Origin: Novipirellula caenicola
Lineage (GTDB): Bacteria; Planctomycetota; Planctomycetia; Pirellulales; Pirellulaceae
Reading direction: 5' to 3'
Assembly: GCF_039545035.1 (NCBI RefSeq)
Contig: NZ_BAABRO010000001.1
Coordinates: forward strand, 620,001-684,000
DNA length: 64,000 nucleotides
Position numbers and translations under genes: made by a program. The notes below the pieces were generated by a model. The model was not told the origin of the DNA and made no database searches. It saw only the letters and a program-made list of their open reading frames with translations. This document shows, one piece after another, positions 38,338-47,800 of this stretch (positions are counted from its first letter, which is position 1; every line of letters begins with the position of its first letter).

Positions 38338-39820
38338 CCTTGATCACAAAACGTGCCTTCAATCGAGCCACCTCGCTTGCCAATCCTGCGGTCTTTACCG
38401 ATCGCAGCACTTCCTCGAAATCCTTGTACGCCGCCGGAGCTTCATCCTTGGGATAAAACCGGCAATTGCTGAGAATGTCATTCTGCTCAAACTCGTCGTC
38501 AATCGTGGCTTGATCCAACACACGATTGGCATGCCGTCGCCCGAGCGTTCGACCGGCCCCATGATTAACGCTGAAGCAAGCCTTTTCGGCCCCCGCATCG
38601 GCAACCATCACGGCCGATCCATCTCGTGGATTCCCTGGCAACAAAATTGGATGCCCGGTATCGGCAAACGGGGTTTCACGAAGCGCATAGTGCCCTGCGG
38701 GAAATGCGCGAGTCGCTCCCTTGCGATGCACCCATGTCGGCCGATTATCCATGATTTCTTTGCGAGCGATATTGTGACTGATGAAATAGACCAACGATCC
38801 ATTCGTTCCCGGCAATACCTCTTGAAACGCTTCTAGTACGAGAGCGTTGATCAACAAATGGTTCACGGTCGCAAAATTGGCGCCCAGCGCCATATCGTCC
38901 AAATAGTCATCGGCCTCGCTTGTTCCAAGCGGTGCATAAACCAATTGTCGATCACCCGCAGGCAGCGGGATGTCCCACTTGCTGAACTTATGCTGAAGCG
39001 TTTTGAATTGCCCCGAGGCCAAGTTGTGTCCAAAACCTCGCGATCCGCAATGCGACAAAAACGCAACCTTTCCATCGTGCAGCCCGAACGTTTCGGCTAC
39101 CGAACGTGAGCGTTGATCATCAGCAACATGAACCACTTCGCACTCGCCGAAATGATTCCCACCACCGTACGATCCAAGTTGGCTCATCTTGTCCGAAAAA
39201 TTGCTCATGTGACGCTGTTCGAGCAATGCCTCCAAACGATTCCCCAGTGCATCACGAGTATCGTCATGCCCTAGGTGAAACGAATCTTCGCATCGCTCAG
39301 CCCACGACACCGGAATTCCAAGTTGCTGGCACACGCTTTCACTGGCGCCTTCGATCACCAACTGCTTACCAAGCGTGCGGTTCACTGGGCGAGACTTCTT
39401 GGCGCTTCGCTGCCCTTTGCCAGCACCAGTCGGGGTACGTTGGCAGATTGCCGAAATCAGTGCACGGCGTGTCTGTCGGTCTTCGATCGCGTCCGCGGGC
39501 ACATCCAACTGCAACAAACTCATCGAACACTTGATGTCGACTCCCACGGGGCCAGGGTAAATGTGCGTCGGGGAAACCATCACACATCCCACTGGAGCTC
39601 CGTACCCCAGATGTGCATCCGGATTCAGCACGACATCGGTCACGCCAGGTGCGAGCCGCGAATTCATCGCCTGCTGCAAACACACCTCGTCAAAGGTCTC
39701 GCGAATCGCTTCGGTTCCAATCACTTTGATCGGCGGCGTCGTTTCGGTGGGCAAGATCGCAGTCGCTTCGCCGGTCGCGATCATTTTGGTCGGGGCAGGG
39801 TGGTGAAGCGTCGTATGCAT
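38315..39820 (-). CDS. rtcB: tRNA-splicing/RNA-repair ligase RtcB
   Basis: RtcB joins RNA 2',3'-cyclic phosphate or 3'-phosphate ends to 5'-OH ends with GTP and Mn2+. Visible landmarks are PDAHLGYGAPVGCVM, the metal-binding Cys in GVDIKCSM near residue 97, HCGSRGFGHNLA, and the guanylylated His in NHGAGRTLGRRH near 419. The C-terminus is intact and overlaps rtcA. ATG 39820 was chosen because GAAGGA lies nine bases upstream; the longer frame from 39946 would run through the promoter region. Regulation by the divergent RtcR and a sigma-54 promoter is likely. Confidence 0.96.
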   Translation of the reverse strand: MHTTLHHPAPTKMIATGEATAILPTETTPPIKVIGTEAIRETFDEVCLQQAMNSRLAPGVTDVVLNPDAHLGYGAPVGCVMVSPTHIYPGPVGVDIKCSMSLLQLDVPADAIEDRQTRRALISAICQRTPTGAGKGQRSAKKSRPVNRTLGKQLVIEGASESVCQQLGIPVSWAERCEDSFHLGHDDTRDALGNRLEALLEQRHMSNFSDKMSQLGSYGGGNHFGECEVVHVADDQRSRSVAETFGLHDGKVAFLSHCGSRGFGHNLASGQFKTLQHKFSKWDIPLPAGDRQLVYAPLGTSEADDYLDDMALGANFATVNHLLINALVLEAFQEVLPGTNGSLVYFISHNIARKEIMDNRPTWVHRKGATRAFPAGHYALRETPFADTGHPILLPGNPRDGSAVMVADAGAEKACFSVNHGAGRTLGRRHANRVLDQATIDDEFEQNDILSNCRFYPKDEAPAAYKDFEEVLRSVKTAGLASEVARLKARFVIKDASKADD

Positions 39821-39939
39821 GGCGATTCCTTCGTCGAGAGTAGTGCGAGTGGGCCAGTTTATCGACTGGGCGACTCGCAGAGAAAAACAAACCGCAACAC
39901 GGTGCTTGCGGCTTCGTGTCACGAGACTTCCTTCACCAA

Positions 39940-39955
39940 AGCACAAGGCATGCCA
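39940..39955 (-). promoter_or_regulatory. Candidate sigma-54 promoter of rtcBA
   Basis: Read on the minus strand the site is TGGCAT-GCCTT-GTGCT, compared with the consensus TGGCAC-N5-TTGCW. The invariant GG at -24 and GC at -12 are present with correct spacing and only two other consensus positions differ. Transcription would start near 39930 and leave a leader of about 110 nt before the rtcB ATG. The divergent gene encodes the sigma-54 activator RtcR, whose upstream sites should lie in 39956-40078. Confidence 0.72.
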
Positions 39956-40078
39956 AAGCGTCCAAAGAAACCTCTAACCCGTTACTCCATTACGCCTTAC
40001 GTCGCAAACACCAGAAATCGGCTGCTAAAATCCAACCGCCATGCCTATCGCTGCATATCGTGACTTATAATTCTATCT

Positions 40079-41692
40079 ATGAATAAAGTACGTGTCGTCA
40101 TCGGATTTCTGGGCACCCAATTGGACCAACCGGCCAAGCGGGGCGATCGCTGGTTGGGGTGGCGGCCCAGTATTGCGGTGTGCCAGCAGCCCGATTTAGT
40201 TGTCGACCGGTTCGAATTGCTGTGTGATCGACGGCACGAGAAATTGGCCGAAAGCGTGGTGGCCGATATTCGCTCGGTCTCACCTGAAACCGAGGTGCTT
40301 CTGCACTGGAACCAACTTCGCGATCCATGGGATTTCGAAGAGGTCTACGCGATGCTGCATCAGTTCACACGTGACTATTCGTTTGATACCGATCACGAGG
40401 AATACCTCGCGCATATCACCACCGGCACGCACGTGGCTCAGATTTGTCTTTTCTTGTTGACCGAGTCGCGTCACTTGCCCGCCGCGCTGCTGCAAACCTC
40501 GCCACCGAACCGCAGCGGCAAAGATCCTCGCGGGGTCTATAGCGTGATCGATTTGGATCTATCCCGCTACGATCAATTGGCCAGCCGGTTTCAGGCCGAG
40601 CATCAGGAGGGGTTGTCATTTCTAAAGTCGGGGATCGAGACCAAGAACCAATCCTTTAACCAGTTGATCGAACGGATCGAACAGGTGTCGTTGGCAACGC
40701 GTGCACCGATTCTGTTGAGTGGCCCGACCGGGGCGGGGAAATCTCAATTGGCCCAACAGATCTTTGCGTTAAAACGGCATCGCCAACAGGTAAGCGGCCC
40801 GCTGGTCGAGGTGAATTGTGCGACGATTCGCGGCGATCAAGCGATGTCGACGCTGTTTGGTCATGTCAAAGGTGCATTCACCGGAGCCGCCGCCGAGCGT
40901 GCGGGGCTACTAAAATCAGCGGACCAAGGCGTGCTGTTTTTGGATGAGATTGGCGAACTCGGGTCCGACGAACAAGCGATGTTGTTGCGAGCGATCGAAG
41001 AGAAGACGTTCCTGGCGGTCGGCTCGGATCAGGCAACCTTCAGCGATTTTCAATTGATCGCGGGCACCAACCGTGATCTTCAGCAAGAAGTCGCCAAGGG
41101 AAATTTTCGCGAAGACCTGCTTGCCCGCATCAACCTATGGTCGTTCGCGCTGCCAGGATTGGCACAACGTCGCGACGACATCGATCCCAACATCGAATTT
41201 GAATTGCAAAAGTTCACCACGACTCATGGTCGCAAGGTGACGTTTAACAAAGAGGCACGCCATCGGTTCATCGAGTTCGCTCTTGATCCATCAACGCAGT
41301 GGAAGGCCAATTTTCGCGACTTGAATGCAGCGATCACGCGGATGGCAACCCTGGCACCTGGCGGACGCATCACAACCGATGTCGTCGAGGAAGAAATTTT
41401 GCGGCTAAAACACAGTTGGGATGGATCTGAGAAACCGGACAGTCATGTCGCAGTGCTGCGAACCGTGCTTGAAGAGGATCAAATCGCCAGACTCGATCGA
41501 TTCGATCAAGCCACGCTTGCCGAAGTGATCAAGGTTTGCTCGCAATCCGCATCGCTCTCCGCCGCCGGCCGAACATTGTTCCAAGTGTCGCGGCAATCCA
41601 AGCAGAAGCCGAACGATGCCGATCGGTTACGGAAGTATTTGGCTAAATTTGGGATCCAGTGGAGCGATATCGCAGCGGAAGAATTTGGTTAG
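40079..41692 (+). CDS. rtcR: RtcR, sigma-54-dependent activator of the rtcBA RNA-repair operon
   Basis: Residues 1-180 are the RtcR N-terminal domain (VVIGFLGTQLDQPAKRGDRWLGWRPSIAVCQQPDLVVDRFELL), which has a CARF fold and is thought to sense a cyclic-nucleotide or RNA-end ligand. The AAA+ domain has Walker A GPTGAGKS near residue 217, the sigma-54-contacting GAFTGA loop near 264 and Walker B VLFLDEIGEL near 285. The C-terminus (TLAEVIKVCSQSASLSAAGRTLFQVSR...) is the Fis-type HTH. All functional motifs are intact, so it should activate transcription at the divergent rtcBA promoter when its N-terminal repression is lifted. The gene is directly divergent from rtcB. Confidence 0.96.
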   Translation: MNKVRVVIGFLGTQLDQPAKRGDRWLGWRPSIAVCQQPDLVVDRFELLCDRRHEKLAESVVADIRSVSPETEVLLHWNQLRDPWDFEEVYAMLHQFTRDYSFDTDHEEYLAHITTGTHVAQICLFLLTESRHLPAALLQTSPPNRSGKDPRGVYSVIDLDLSRYDQLASRFQAEHQEGLSFLKSGIETKNQSFNQLIERIEQVSLATRAPILLSGPTGAGKSQLAQQIFALKRHRQQVSGPLVEVNCATIRGDQAMSTLFGHVKGAFTGAAAERAGLLKSADQGVLFLDEIGELGSDEQAMLLRAIEEKTFLAVGSDQATFSDFQLIAGTNRDLQQEVAKGNFREDLLARINLWSFALPGLAQRRDDIDPNIEFELQKFTTTHGRKVTFNKEARHRFIEFALDPSTQWKANFRDLNAAITRMATLAPGGRITTDVVEEEILRLKHSWDGSEKPDSHVAVLRTVLEEDQIARLDRFDQATLAEVIKVCSQSASLSAAGRTLFQVSRQSKQKPNDADRLRKYLAKFGIQWSDIAAEEFG

Positions 41693-41759
41693 CGGTGTGG
41701 CGTAAGCGAGACGATCAACATGCTTGACACGAAATGGGTGTTGTTGATCGTGCATTTTT

Positions 41760-41914
41760 GTCACCTCTCCCGGCGAAGCGGGGAGAGATCGAGCAGAGCC
41801 TTCCGCGATCGCTCGGGTGAGCGCGTCCGAGCAAGTGAAGGCGAACTGCAGGCTAGTTTGCATGGTCGGCCCTCACCCGAACGAGGCCTCAAGGGCCTGT
41901 TCGAGCTCTCGATC
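41760..41914. repeat. Solo, diverged copy of the 189-bp repeat unit
   Basis: The order CACCTCTCCC...GGGGAGAGATCGAGCAGAGCC...CTCGGGTGAG...GGCCCTCACCCGAACGAGGCC repeats the architecture of the array at 35.8-37.3 kb in the same orientation, with shortened hairpin arms. It lies between rtcR and the next plus-strand gene; the rest of 41693-42000 shows nothing else. Confidence 0.85.
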
Positions 41915-42000
41915 ATCCAATTTCCTTCGCGCCCTGAAATCGGTGGCCTGATGCCTTAGGATAGTGAAGCCGAACGTACTCGATTCACGCAAAAAACAGC

Positions 42001-42987
42001 ATGCCAAACCGACATCAAACCGTTGCACACCGGATCGCAGCTCATTCTGCGCCTGCGATGTTTTGGATTTCGCTGGCGTTTTTGGTCTGCCAATCGGTGC
42101 TGGTGGTGCTATGGGTCGATGTTCCCAATATGGAGGAAACGTTGATTCGCGATCCGGTCACCGATGAAACGGTGATCGCTTACACGTTGCCGCCGATCAG
42201 CCGCAGCGAAATCGCAGCAATCGCGGTGATGTTGTTGATTTGGCCGATTGTCATCGCTGAATCGATCTACCACTGGTACACCCGCCCCTGGGACGCCGAG
42301 CACCGCTGGACGCATCTCTATTCGCTGGCGTTTTGTCTATGCCCGTCGCTACGAATGTGTGCGCGCAGTGTCGAGATGGGCAACCGAATTTGGCTGCCGA
42401 CGATGGGATGGCGGAAGGCGGACGCGAGATTGCGGCGGCGGTTGGAGCGGTATTTTAGTGTGCCGATGATCTGGATCGCCCTGCTGATCATGCCGGTGTT
42501 GTTGATTGAATTGCTGCTAAAAAACCAGGTTGCCCAGTACGGATGGCTGCGTTTTGCGTTGCACTTCAGCACCGGAGCGATATGGTTCTGTTTTGCCGCC
42601 GAGTTCATCTTGATGGTCTCGGTCGCAGAGAAGAAGATTGCTTACTGCAAAACGCATTGGTTGGATCTAGCGATCATTTTATTGCCGCTGGTTTCGTTCC
42701 TGCGTTCGCTGCAGTTTTTGCGAGCGACCGGAATCACGAAAATGGTTCGGCTGTCTCAGATCAACCAAGTCGCCCGGATGTATCGATTGCGAGGGACGGC
42801 GCTGAAGGCCGTCCGAGCATTGGTGCTGTTGGACATGCTCGAACGAATCCTGCGGCGGTCCCCCGAACGTTCGCTCGAAAAACTATACACGCAACTCGAA
42901 GAGCTAGAGACGGAAGCAAAAGCGGTCCGTCGCAAGATCGCCAAGCTCGAACGTGAGATGCCGGTGGAAATGTGTGCCGAAGAGTAA
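42001..42987 (+). CDS. Voltage-sensor-like membrane protein without an obvious pore domain
   Basis: Four or five hydrophobic helices are visible: about 20-38, 65-85, 150-170, 180-205 and 218-232. The last leads into a segment with regularly spaced Arg/Lys (LRSLQFLRATGITKMVRLSQINQVARMYRLRG, about 230-262), which resembles an S4 voltage-sensing helix. The Asp in HWLDLAIILLPL just before it resembles the S3 acidic residue. No pore helix or selectivity filter (such as TVGYG) follows; instead there is a charged C-terminal helix likely to form a coiled coil (EKLYTQLEELETEAKAVRRKIAKLERE). This layout recalls voltage-sensor-only proteins such as Hv-type channels, but a distant ion-transporter relative is equally possible. 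Function unknown. Confidence 0.7.
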   Translation: MPNRHQTVAHRIAAHSAPAMFWISLAFLVCQSVLVVLWVDVPNMEETLIRDPVTDETVIAYTLPPISRSEIAAIAVMLLIWPIVIAESIYHWYTRPWDAEHRWTHLYSLAFCLCPSLRMCARSVEMGNRIWLPTMGWRKADARLRRRLERYFSVPMIWIALLIMPVLLIELLLKNQVAQYGWLRFALHFSTGAIWFCFAAEFILMVSVAEKKIAYCKTHWLDLAIILLPLVSFLRSLQFLRATGITKMVRLSQINQVARMYRLRGTALKAVRALVLLDMLERILRRSPERSLEKLYTQLEELETEAKAVRRKIAKLEREMPVEMCAEE

Positions 42988-43159
42988 CGGAACCGAGAGT
43001 TAAAAATTGGTCGCATTCGCGGTTGCTACCAAAGTTATTGACGATAGACGTCAACGACTGCCACCGCCAATGAATGAGCGAAGTAAGAGCAAGCAGCAAT
43101 TTATTGAAGGACGTGCGTCTGTCCGGCGATGTATTGGCGTCCGGGCTGTGGCCATTTCT

Positions 43160-43560
43160 TCGGACCCGATAAAAGAATCGCCTAAAGGCTATACACCAGC
43201 GCTGGTGTCCAGGCTTTAGCCGGCTAGGTCACCCCATGAAAAGAGCCGCCTAATGGTTTTACCCCCCGCTGGTGTCCAGGCTTTAACCGCCGTCTTCGGA
43301 CCTCGAAAAAAAATCGCCTAAAGGCTGTACACCAGCGCTGGTGTACCGGCTTTAGCCGGCTAGGTCACCCCATGAAAAGAGCCGCCTAATGGTTTTACCC
43401 CCCGCTGGTGTCCAGGCTTTAGCCGCCGCCTTTGGACCTCGGAAAAGAATCGCCTAAAGGCTGTACACCAGCGCTGGTGTACCGGCTTTAGCCGGCTAGG
43501 TCAGCCCATGAAACGAGCCGTCCAATGGTTATACACCAGCGACGGCAAACAGCCATTAGC
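43160..43560. repeat. Left arm of a 137-bp REP/BIME-like array
   Basis: The palindrome TACACCAGCGCTGGTGTA or a close variant occurs at 43191, 43328 and 43464, a period of about 137 bp. It is flanked by the small hairpins GCC-TAAA-GGC and CCGGC-TTTA-GCCGG followed by CTAG. Each unit also contains a second, diverged half of about 68 bp (GCCGCCTAATGG...CGCTGGTGTCCAGGCTTTAGCCGCC). The arm ends with a half-unit just before the transposase gene. Confidence 0.93.
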
Positions 43561-43625
43561 CGTCTTCTGATACAATACTTGCAACAGACCTCACGTCGCC
43601 CTTCTTGCATTCAAGAGGCATCCCA

Positions 43626-44255
43626 ATGCCTAAAGATCCCAATGCCATGTATCGGTGGCGGCAATGGACGCCAGAGCAGCGGTCCAAAATCCTCACCGAA
43701 CGCCGTCAACGCAATCACCCGGTTCACTCGCCGGCACACATTCAAAGCGACCACACTTCCATCTATCTCATCACCGCAGCCTGCTTCGAACACGCTCCGA
43801 TCATTGGAAGGTCTGACAATCGACTCGCGGATTTCTCGTTGCAACTCTATGAATTCATGCAATCCCATTCCCGAACCCTATTCGCCTGGGTCGTGCTTCC
43901 CAATCACTATCATGTATTGTGCGATGTAGTTGAACTCCACTGGATGTTTAAGCAGCTTGGAAAATTGCATGGCCGCACATCGTTTCAATGGAACGGCGAG
44001 GACGGCATGCGCGGACGACAAACTTGGTGCAAAGCAGCCGAGACCGCGATGAAGTCGGAAGGACATTTTTATGCGTCACGAAACTATGTTCTCAACAACC
44101 CCGTGCATCATGGGTACTGTGAAAAATGGACCGATTGGCCATTTAGCAACGCGACTGAATATTTAGAGAGCGTTGGACGTGAGCAAGCATTTCGATTTTG
44201 GCAATCCTATCCACTTTACGATTACGGAAAAGACTGGGATCCCGCGACTTTGTAA
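43626..44255 (+). CDS. REP-associated tyrosine transposase (RAYT; IS200/IS605 TnpA-like)
   Basis: The protein is a Y1 HUH single-strand transposase: the HUH motif is in FAWVVLPNHYHVLCDV, and the region with the likely catalytic Tyr is ASRNYVLNNPVHHGY, matching the Y(I/V)xxNPV segment of RAYTs. The N-terminus RRWT-like block (YRWRQWTPEQRSKILTERRQ) and the end WPFSNATEYLE... also fit the family. RAYTs cut and move or maintain REP palindromes, and here the gene is embedded in such palindromes on both sides. ATG 43626 was chosen because AGAGG lies nine bases upstream; the longer frame from 43605 adds seven residues. The gene appears intact (209 residues). Confidence 0.92.
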   Translation: MPKDPNAMYRWRQWTPEQRSKILTERRQRNHPVHSPAHIQSDHTSIYLITAACFEHAPIIGRSDNRLADFSLQLYEFMQSHSRTLFAWVVLPNHYHVLCDVVELHWMFKQLGKLHGRTSFQWNGEDGMRGRQTWCKAAETAMKSEGHFYASRNYVLNNPVHHGYCEKWTDWPFSNATEYLESVGREQAFRFWQSYPLYDYGKDWDPATL

Positions 44256-44257
44256 GC

Positions 44258-44820
44258 CAGGAGTATTGCCCAGGCTTTAGCCGTCGTCTTTGGGCCTCGA
44301 AAAAAGAATCGCCTGAAGGCTATACACCAGCGCTGGTGTACCGGCTTTAGCCGGCTAGGTCACCCCATGAAAAACGCCGCCCAATGGCTGTACACCAAAG
44401 TTGGTGCCCATGCTTTAGCCACCGTCTTTGGACCTCAAAAAAAGAATCGCCTAAAGGCTATACACCAGCGCTGGTGTACCGGCTTCAGCCGGCTAGCACA
44501 GCCCATGAAAAACGCCGACCAAGGCTGCACACCAACGCTGGTGTCCAGGCTTTAACCACCGCCTTTGGGCTTCGAAAAAGAATCGCCTAAAGGCTGTACA
44601 CCAGCGTTGGTGTACCGGCTTTAGCCGGCTAGCACACCCCATGAAAAACGCCGACCAATGGCTGCACACCAACGCTGGTGCCCAGGCTTTAACCGCCGGC
44701 TTTGGACTTCGAAAAAGAATCGCCTAAAGGCTATACACCAGCGCTGGTGTACCGGCTTTAGCCGGCTAGATCCACCCCATGAAAAGAGCCGCCCAAGGTT
44801 GTACACCAGCAACATTAATG
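44258..44820. repeat. Right arm of the 137-bp REP/BIME-like array
   Basis: Palindromes TACACCAGC(G)CTGGTGTA recur at about 44323, 44461, 44597 (one mismatch) and 44734, with the same 136-138-bp period and the same orientation as the left arm. The arm begins with the distal part of a half-unit right after the transposase stop and ends with a truncated half-unit near 44815, before cusA/czcA. Confidence 0.93.
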
Positions 44821-44870
44821 CCCACCATGCCGCGCGTAACGCTGCGACAATCGACGTGTCAAATTGCATG

Positions 44871-47800
44871 CTATGCCGGAACGTTGGCTTCGTCCTCGCC
44901 AGACTTAACTTCCTTGGCAAACCAAGGGTAAATCGCGGGGATCACAAATCCGGTTAGTAACGTGCTGGTGATCAGACCGCCGATCACCACGGTCGCCAGC
45001 GGACGCTGCATCTCGGCTCCGTCGCTGGTCGAAAACGCCATCGGAATGAAGCCGAAACTGGCCACCAATGCGGTCATCAACACAGGCCGCAAACGATTCA
45101 GCGCGGTCTGCTCGGTGACTTGATCCATCGGCAAACCCGCCAAGCGGGCATTTTCCGCCGCACTTACCCAGACCAAACCGTTCAGCACGGCGACTCCGAA
45201 CAATGCAATGAAGCCGACACCGGCGGAGATACTGAACGGCATCTCACGTAGCGCCAGTGCAAAGATGCCGCCGCTGGCCGCCATCGGCACCGCCATAAAG
45301 ATCAGCATCGCTAACGACACACGATGAAACGTCGTGTGTAACAACAGAAAGATTAATAGCAACACAATCGGAGTGATCACGAGCAAGCGGCGACTGGCGG
45401 ACTGCAAGTTTTCGAAGTCACCGCCCCACCGGATTTCATAGCCCACTGGAAGCTCGACTTGTTCGGCCACGGCCTGCTTTGCATCACCGACAAAACTGGC
45501 AACGTCTCGGGCGCGAACGTTGGCAGCGACAAAGGTCCGTCGCCGCACGTTGTCATGTTCGACCGATGGAGGCGTTTCTTCGAGTTTCAAATCAGCCAGC
45601 TCCCCTAACGGTACAATCCGTCCGCCAACTGAATCGACAGGCAATTGCCGCAGCAGCGATTCATTCTTTCGCCACTCTTCGGGGATTCGCACCAAGATCG
45701 GGTAACGTGCTCGGCCGTCGATGATCGTGCCGACATTACGTCCCCCCAACGATTCGATTGCTCCCAAAACCTCCGAGGCGTTGATTCCGTAACGAGCCAA
45801 CGCTTCGCGGTTGGGACGGATCGACCACGTTTGTAAATTAGCTTGATAATCGGCACGCACGTCCGCGGAACCGGGAATCATCTTCAACACACTTTCGATC
45901 TCTTTGGACTTCTTTGCCAACACATCCAAGTCGTTTCCGTACAACAACACGGCGACATCGGATTTGACCCCAGCAACCAATTCGTCGACTCGCATCTCAA
46001 TTGGCTGGGTAAACCCAAATGCCACCCCAGCGACACGCTCGTTTAACTGCTCGTCCATTTCGGCAATCAAATCATCACGTGTCGTCCCTTCACGCCACTG
46101 GTCATGCGGTTTTAAAATCACCCACACGTCGGTTTGGTGAACTCCCATCACATCGTTGGCAATTTCTGGACGTCCGGTTTTGCAAAAGACCGTTTTCACC
46201 TCCGGAAATTTCATCAAGATCGTTTCGATCTCGGTGCTCATCTGCGTTGCCCCTTCGATCGTCGCACTGGGTAACCGAACGGCTTCGATCAGCAAGTCAC
46301 CTTCTTCGAGCCGCGGCATGAACTCCGCTCCTAATCGCATTGCCACCGGCACGCTGATACCAAACACTGCCAACGCGATCAGCGCCGTCAGCGCCGGAGC
46401 CGCGATGGCACGATGGACCAAAGGGCGATAAATCGCTTTGACCCAGCGAACGAAAAAGACATCTTTGTCCGTCAGATTACGAGGCAGCGCGATCGCAGCG
46501 AGTGTGGGCATCAACGTCATCGATAGAATCAGCGATCCAAACAACGCAAATAAAACTGTCATCGCCATCGGCCGAAACAATTTCCCTTCGGTTCCTTCAA
46601 GCAACAGTACCGGGACGTACACCACCGCAATGATCAGTTCGCCAAACATCGTCGGCTTCCGCACTTCGATACAGGCATCGCGAATCACCTCGACACGCTT
46701 GCGAGCGTTGCCCACGTTATGCGAAAGTTTGTGCATGCAATTTTCGATCATGATCACCGACGAGTCGACGATCAGTCCAAAGTCGATGGCTCCTAAGCTC
46801 ATCAAGCTCGCCGAAATTGCAGTGGCATACATCAAGTTCGCTGCGAACAACATCGACAACGGGATGGCAAGCGCGACGATCAATCCGGCTCGAAAACTGC
46901 CCAACATCACCAGCAACACCAAGATGACCAGCAATCCCCCTTCGATCAGATTTTTCATCACCGTTTTTAACGTCCGGCCAATCAACGCGGATCGGTCATA
47001 GGTGATTTCGAGTCGAACGCCGGGGGCGAGTGTCGGCACAATCTCGTCGATTCGGGTCTTCACTTGCTCGACCACTTCACGTGAATTTTCGCCAATCAAC
47101 ATCATCACCAATCCGGTAACCGCTTCACCGCGACCATCGCGAGTGACGGCGCCCTGCCGCGTCATCGGAGCGATCTCGACCTCGGCAATATCCGACAACA
47201 AGATCGGCACGCCGTCCTGATTACGGCGAACGACAATACTGCGGATATCATCCACGTCTTGCAACAAGGCTTCGCCGCGAATAAACCTCTGTTCATCGTG
47301 GTACACGACGTAGCCTCCACCAGTCGATCCATTGTTCTCTTCGACCCGGCTAAACAGATCACGGAGCGTGACGTTATTGCTGACCATTGCATCGGGGTTA
47401 GGGCGAATCTCAAACGTCTTGTAGAAACCACCGTGCGTATTGATCTCGGTCACGCCACGCACTTCGCGCAACTTGGGTGCAATTTCCCATTCCAACATCG
47501 TCCGTAATTGCATCGGCGTGTAGTCATCGCCTCGCACCTCAAACTGCAAGATTTCACCCAGCGCCGTCGTCAGCGGACCTAATTCCGGCGTCCCGTAGCC
47601 GGGCGGGATCGCGGCGGTGGCCGCTGGCAATCGCTCGGTAACCACTTGACGAGCGAAATAAATATCAGTGCCCTCGTCAAACACAATGGTGACGACTGAG
47701 ACTCCGAACTTTGACACACTGCGAACCTCGGCGACGTTTGGCAATCCGCCCATCGTCGATTCGACCGGATAGGTGATGTACTGCTCCACTTCGACTGGCG

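Noticed and set aside
39901-39920. Alternative sigma-54 site near CGCAACACGGTGC (about 39893-39905)
   Set aside because: The spacing between the GC and GG/CC elements is one base short and the -24 GG is missing; the site at 39940-39955 is much better.
43160-44820. CRISPR array or IS terminal repeats
   Set aside because: The whole 137-bp unit repeats with no spacers, and the units continue on both sides of the transposase in direct orientation instead of forming inverted ends.
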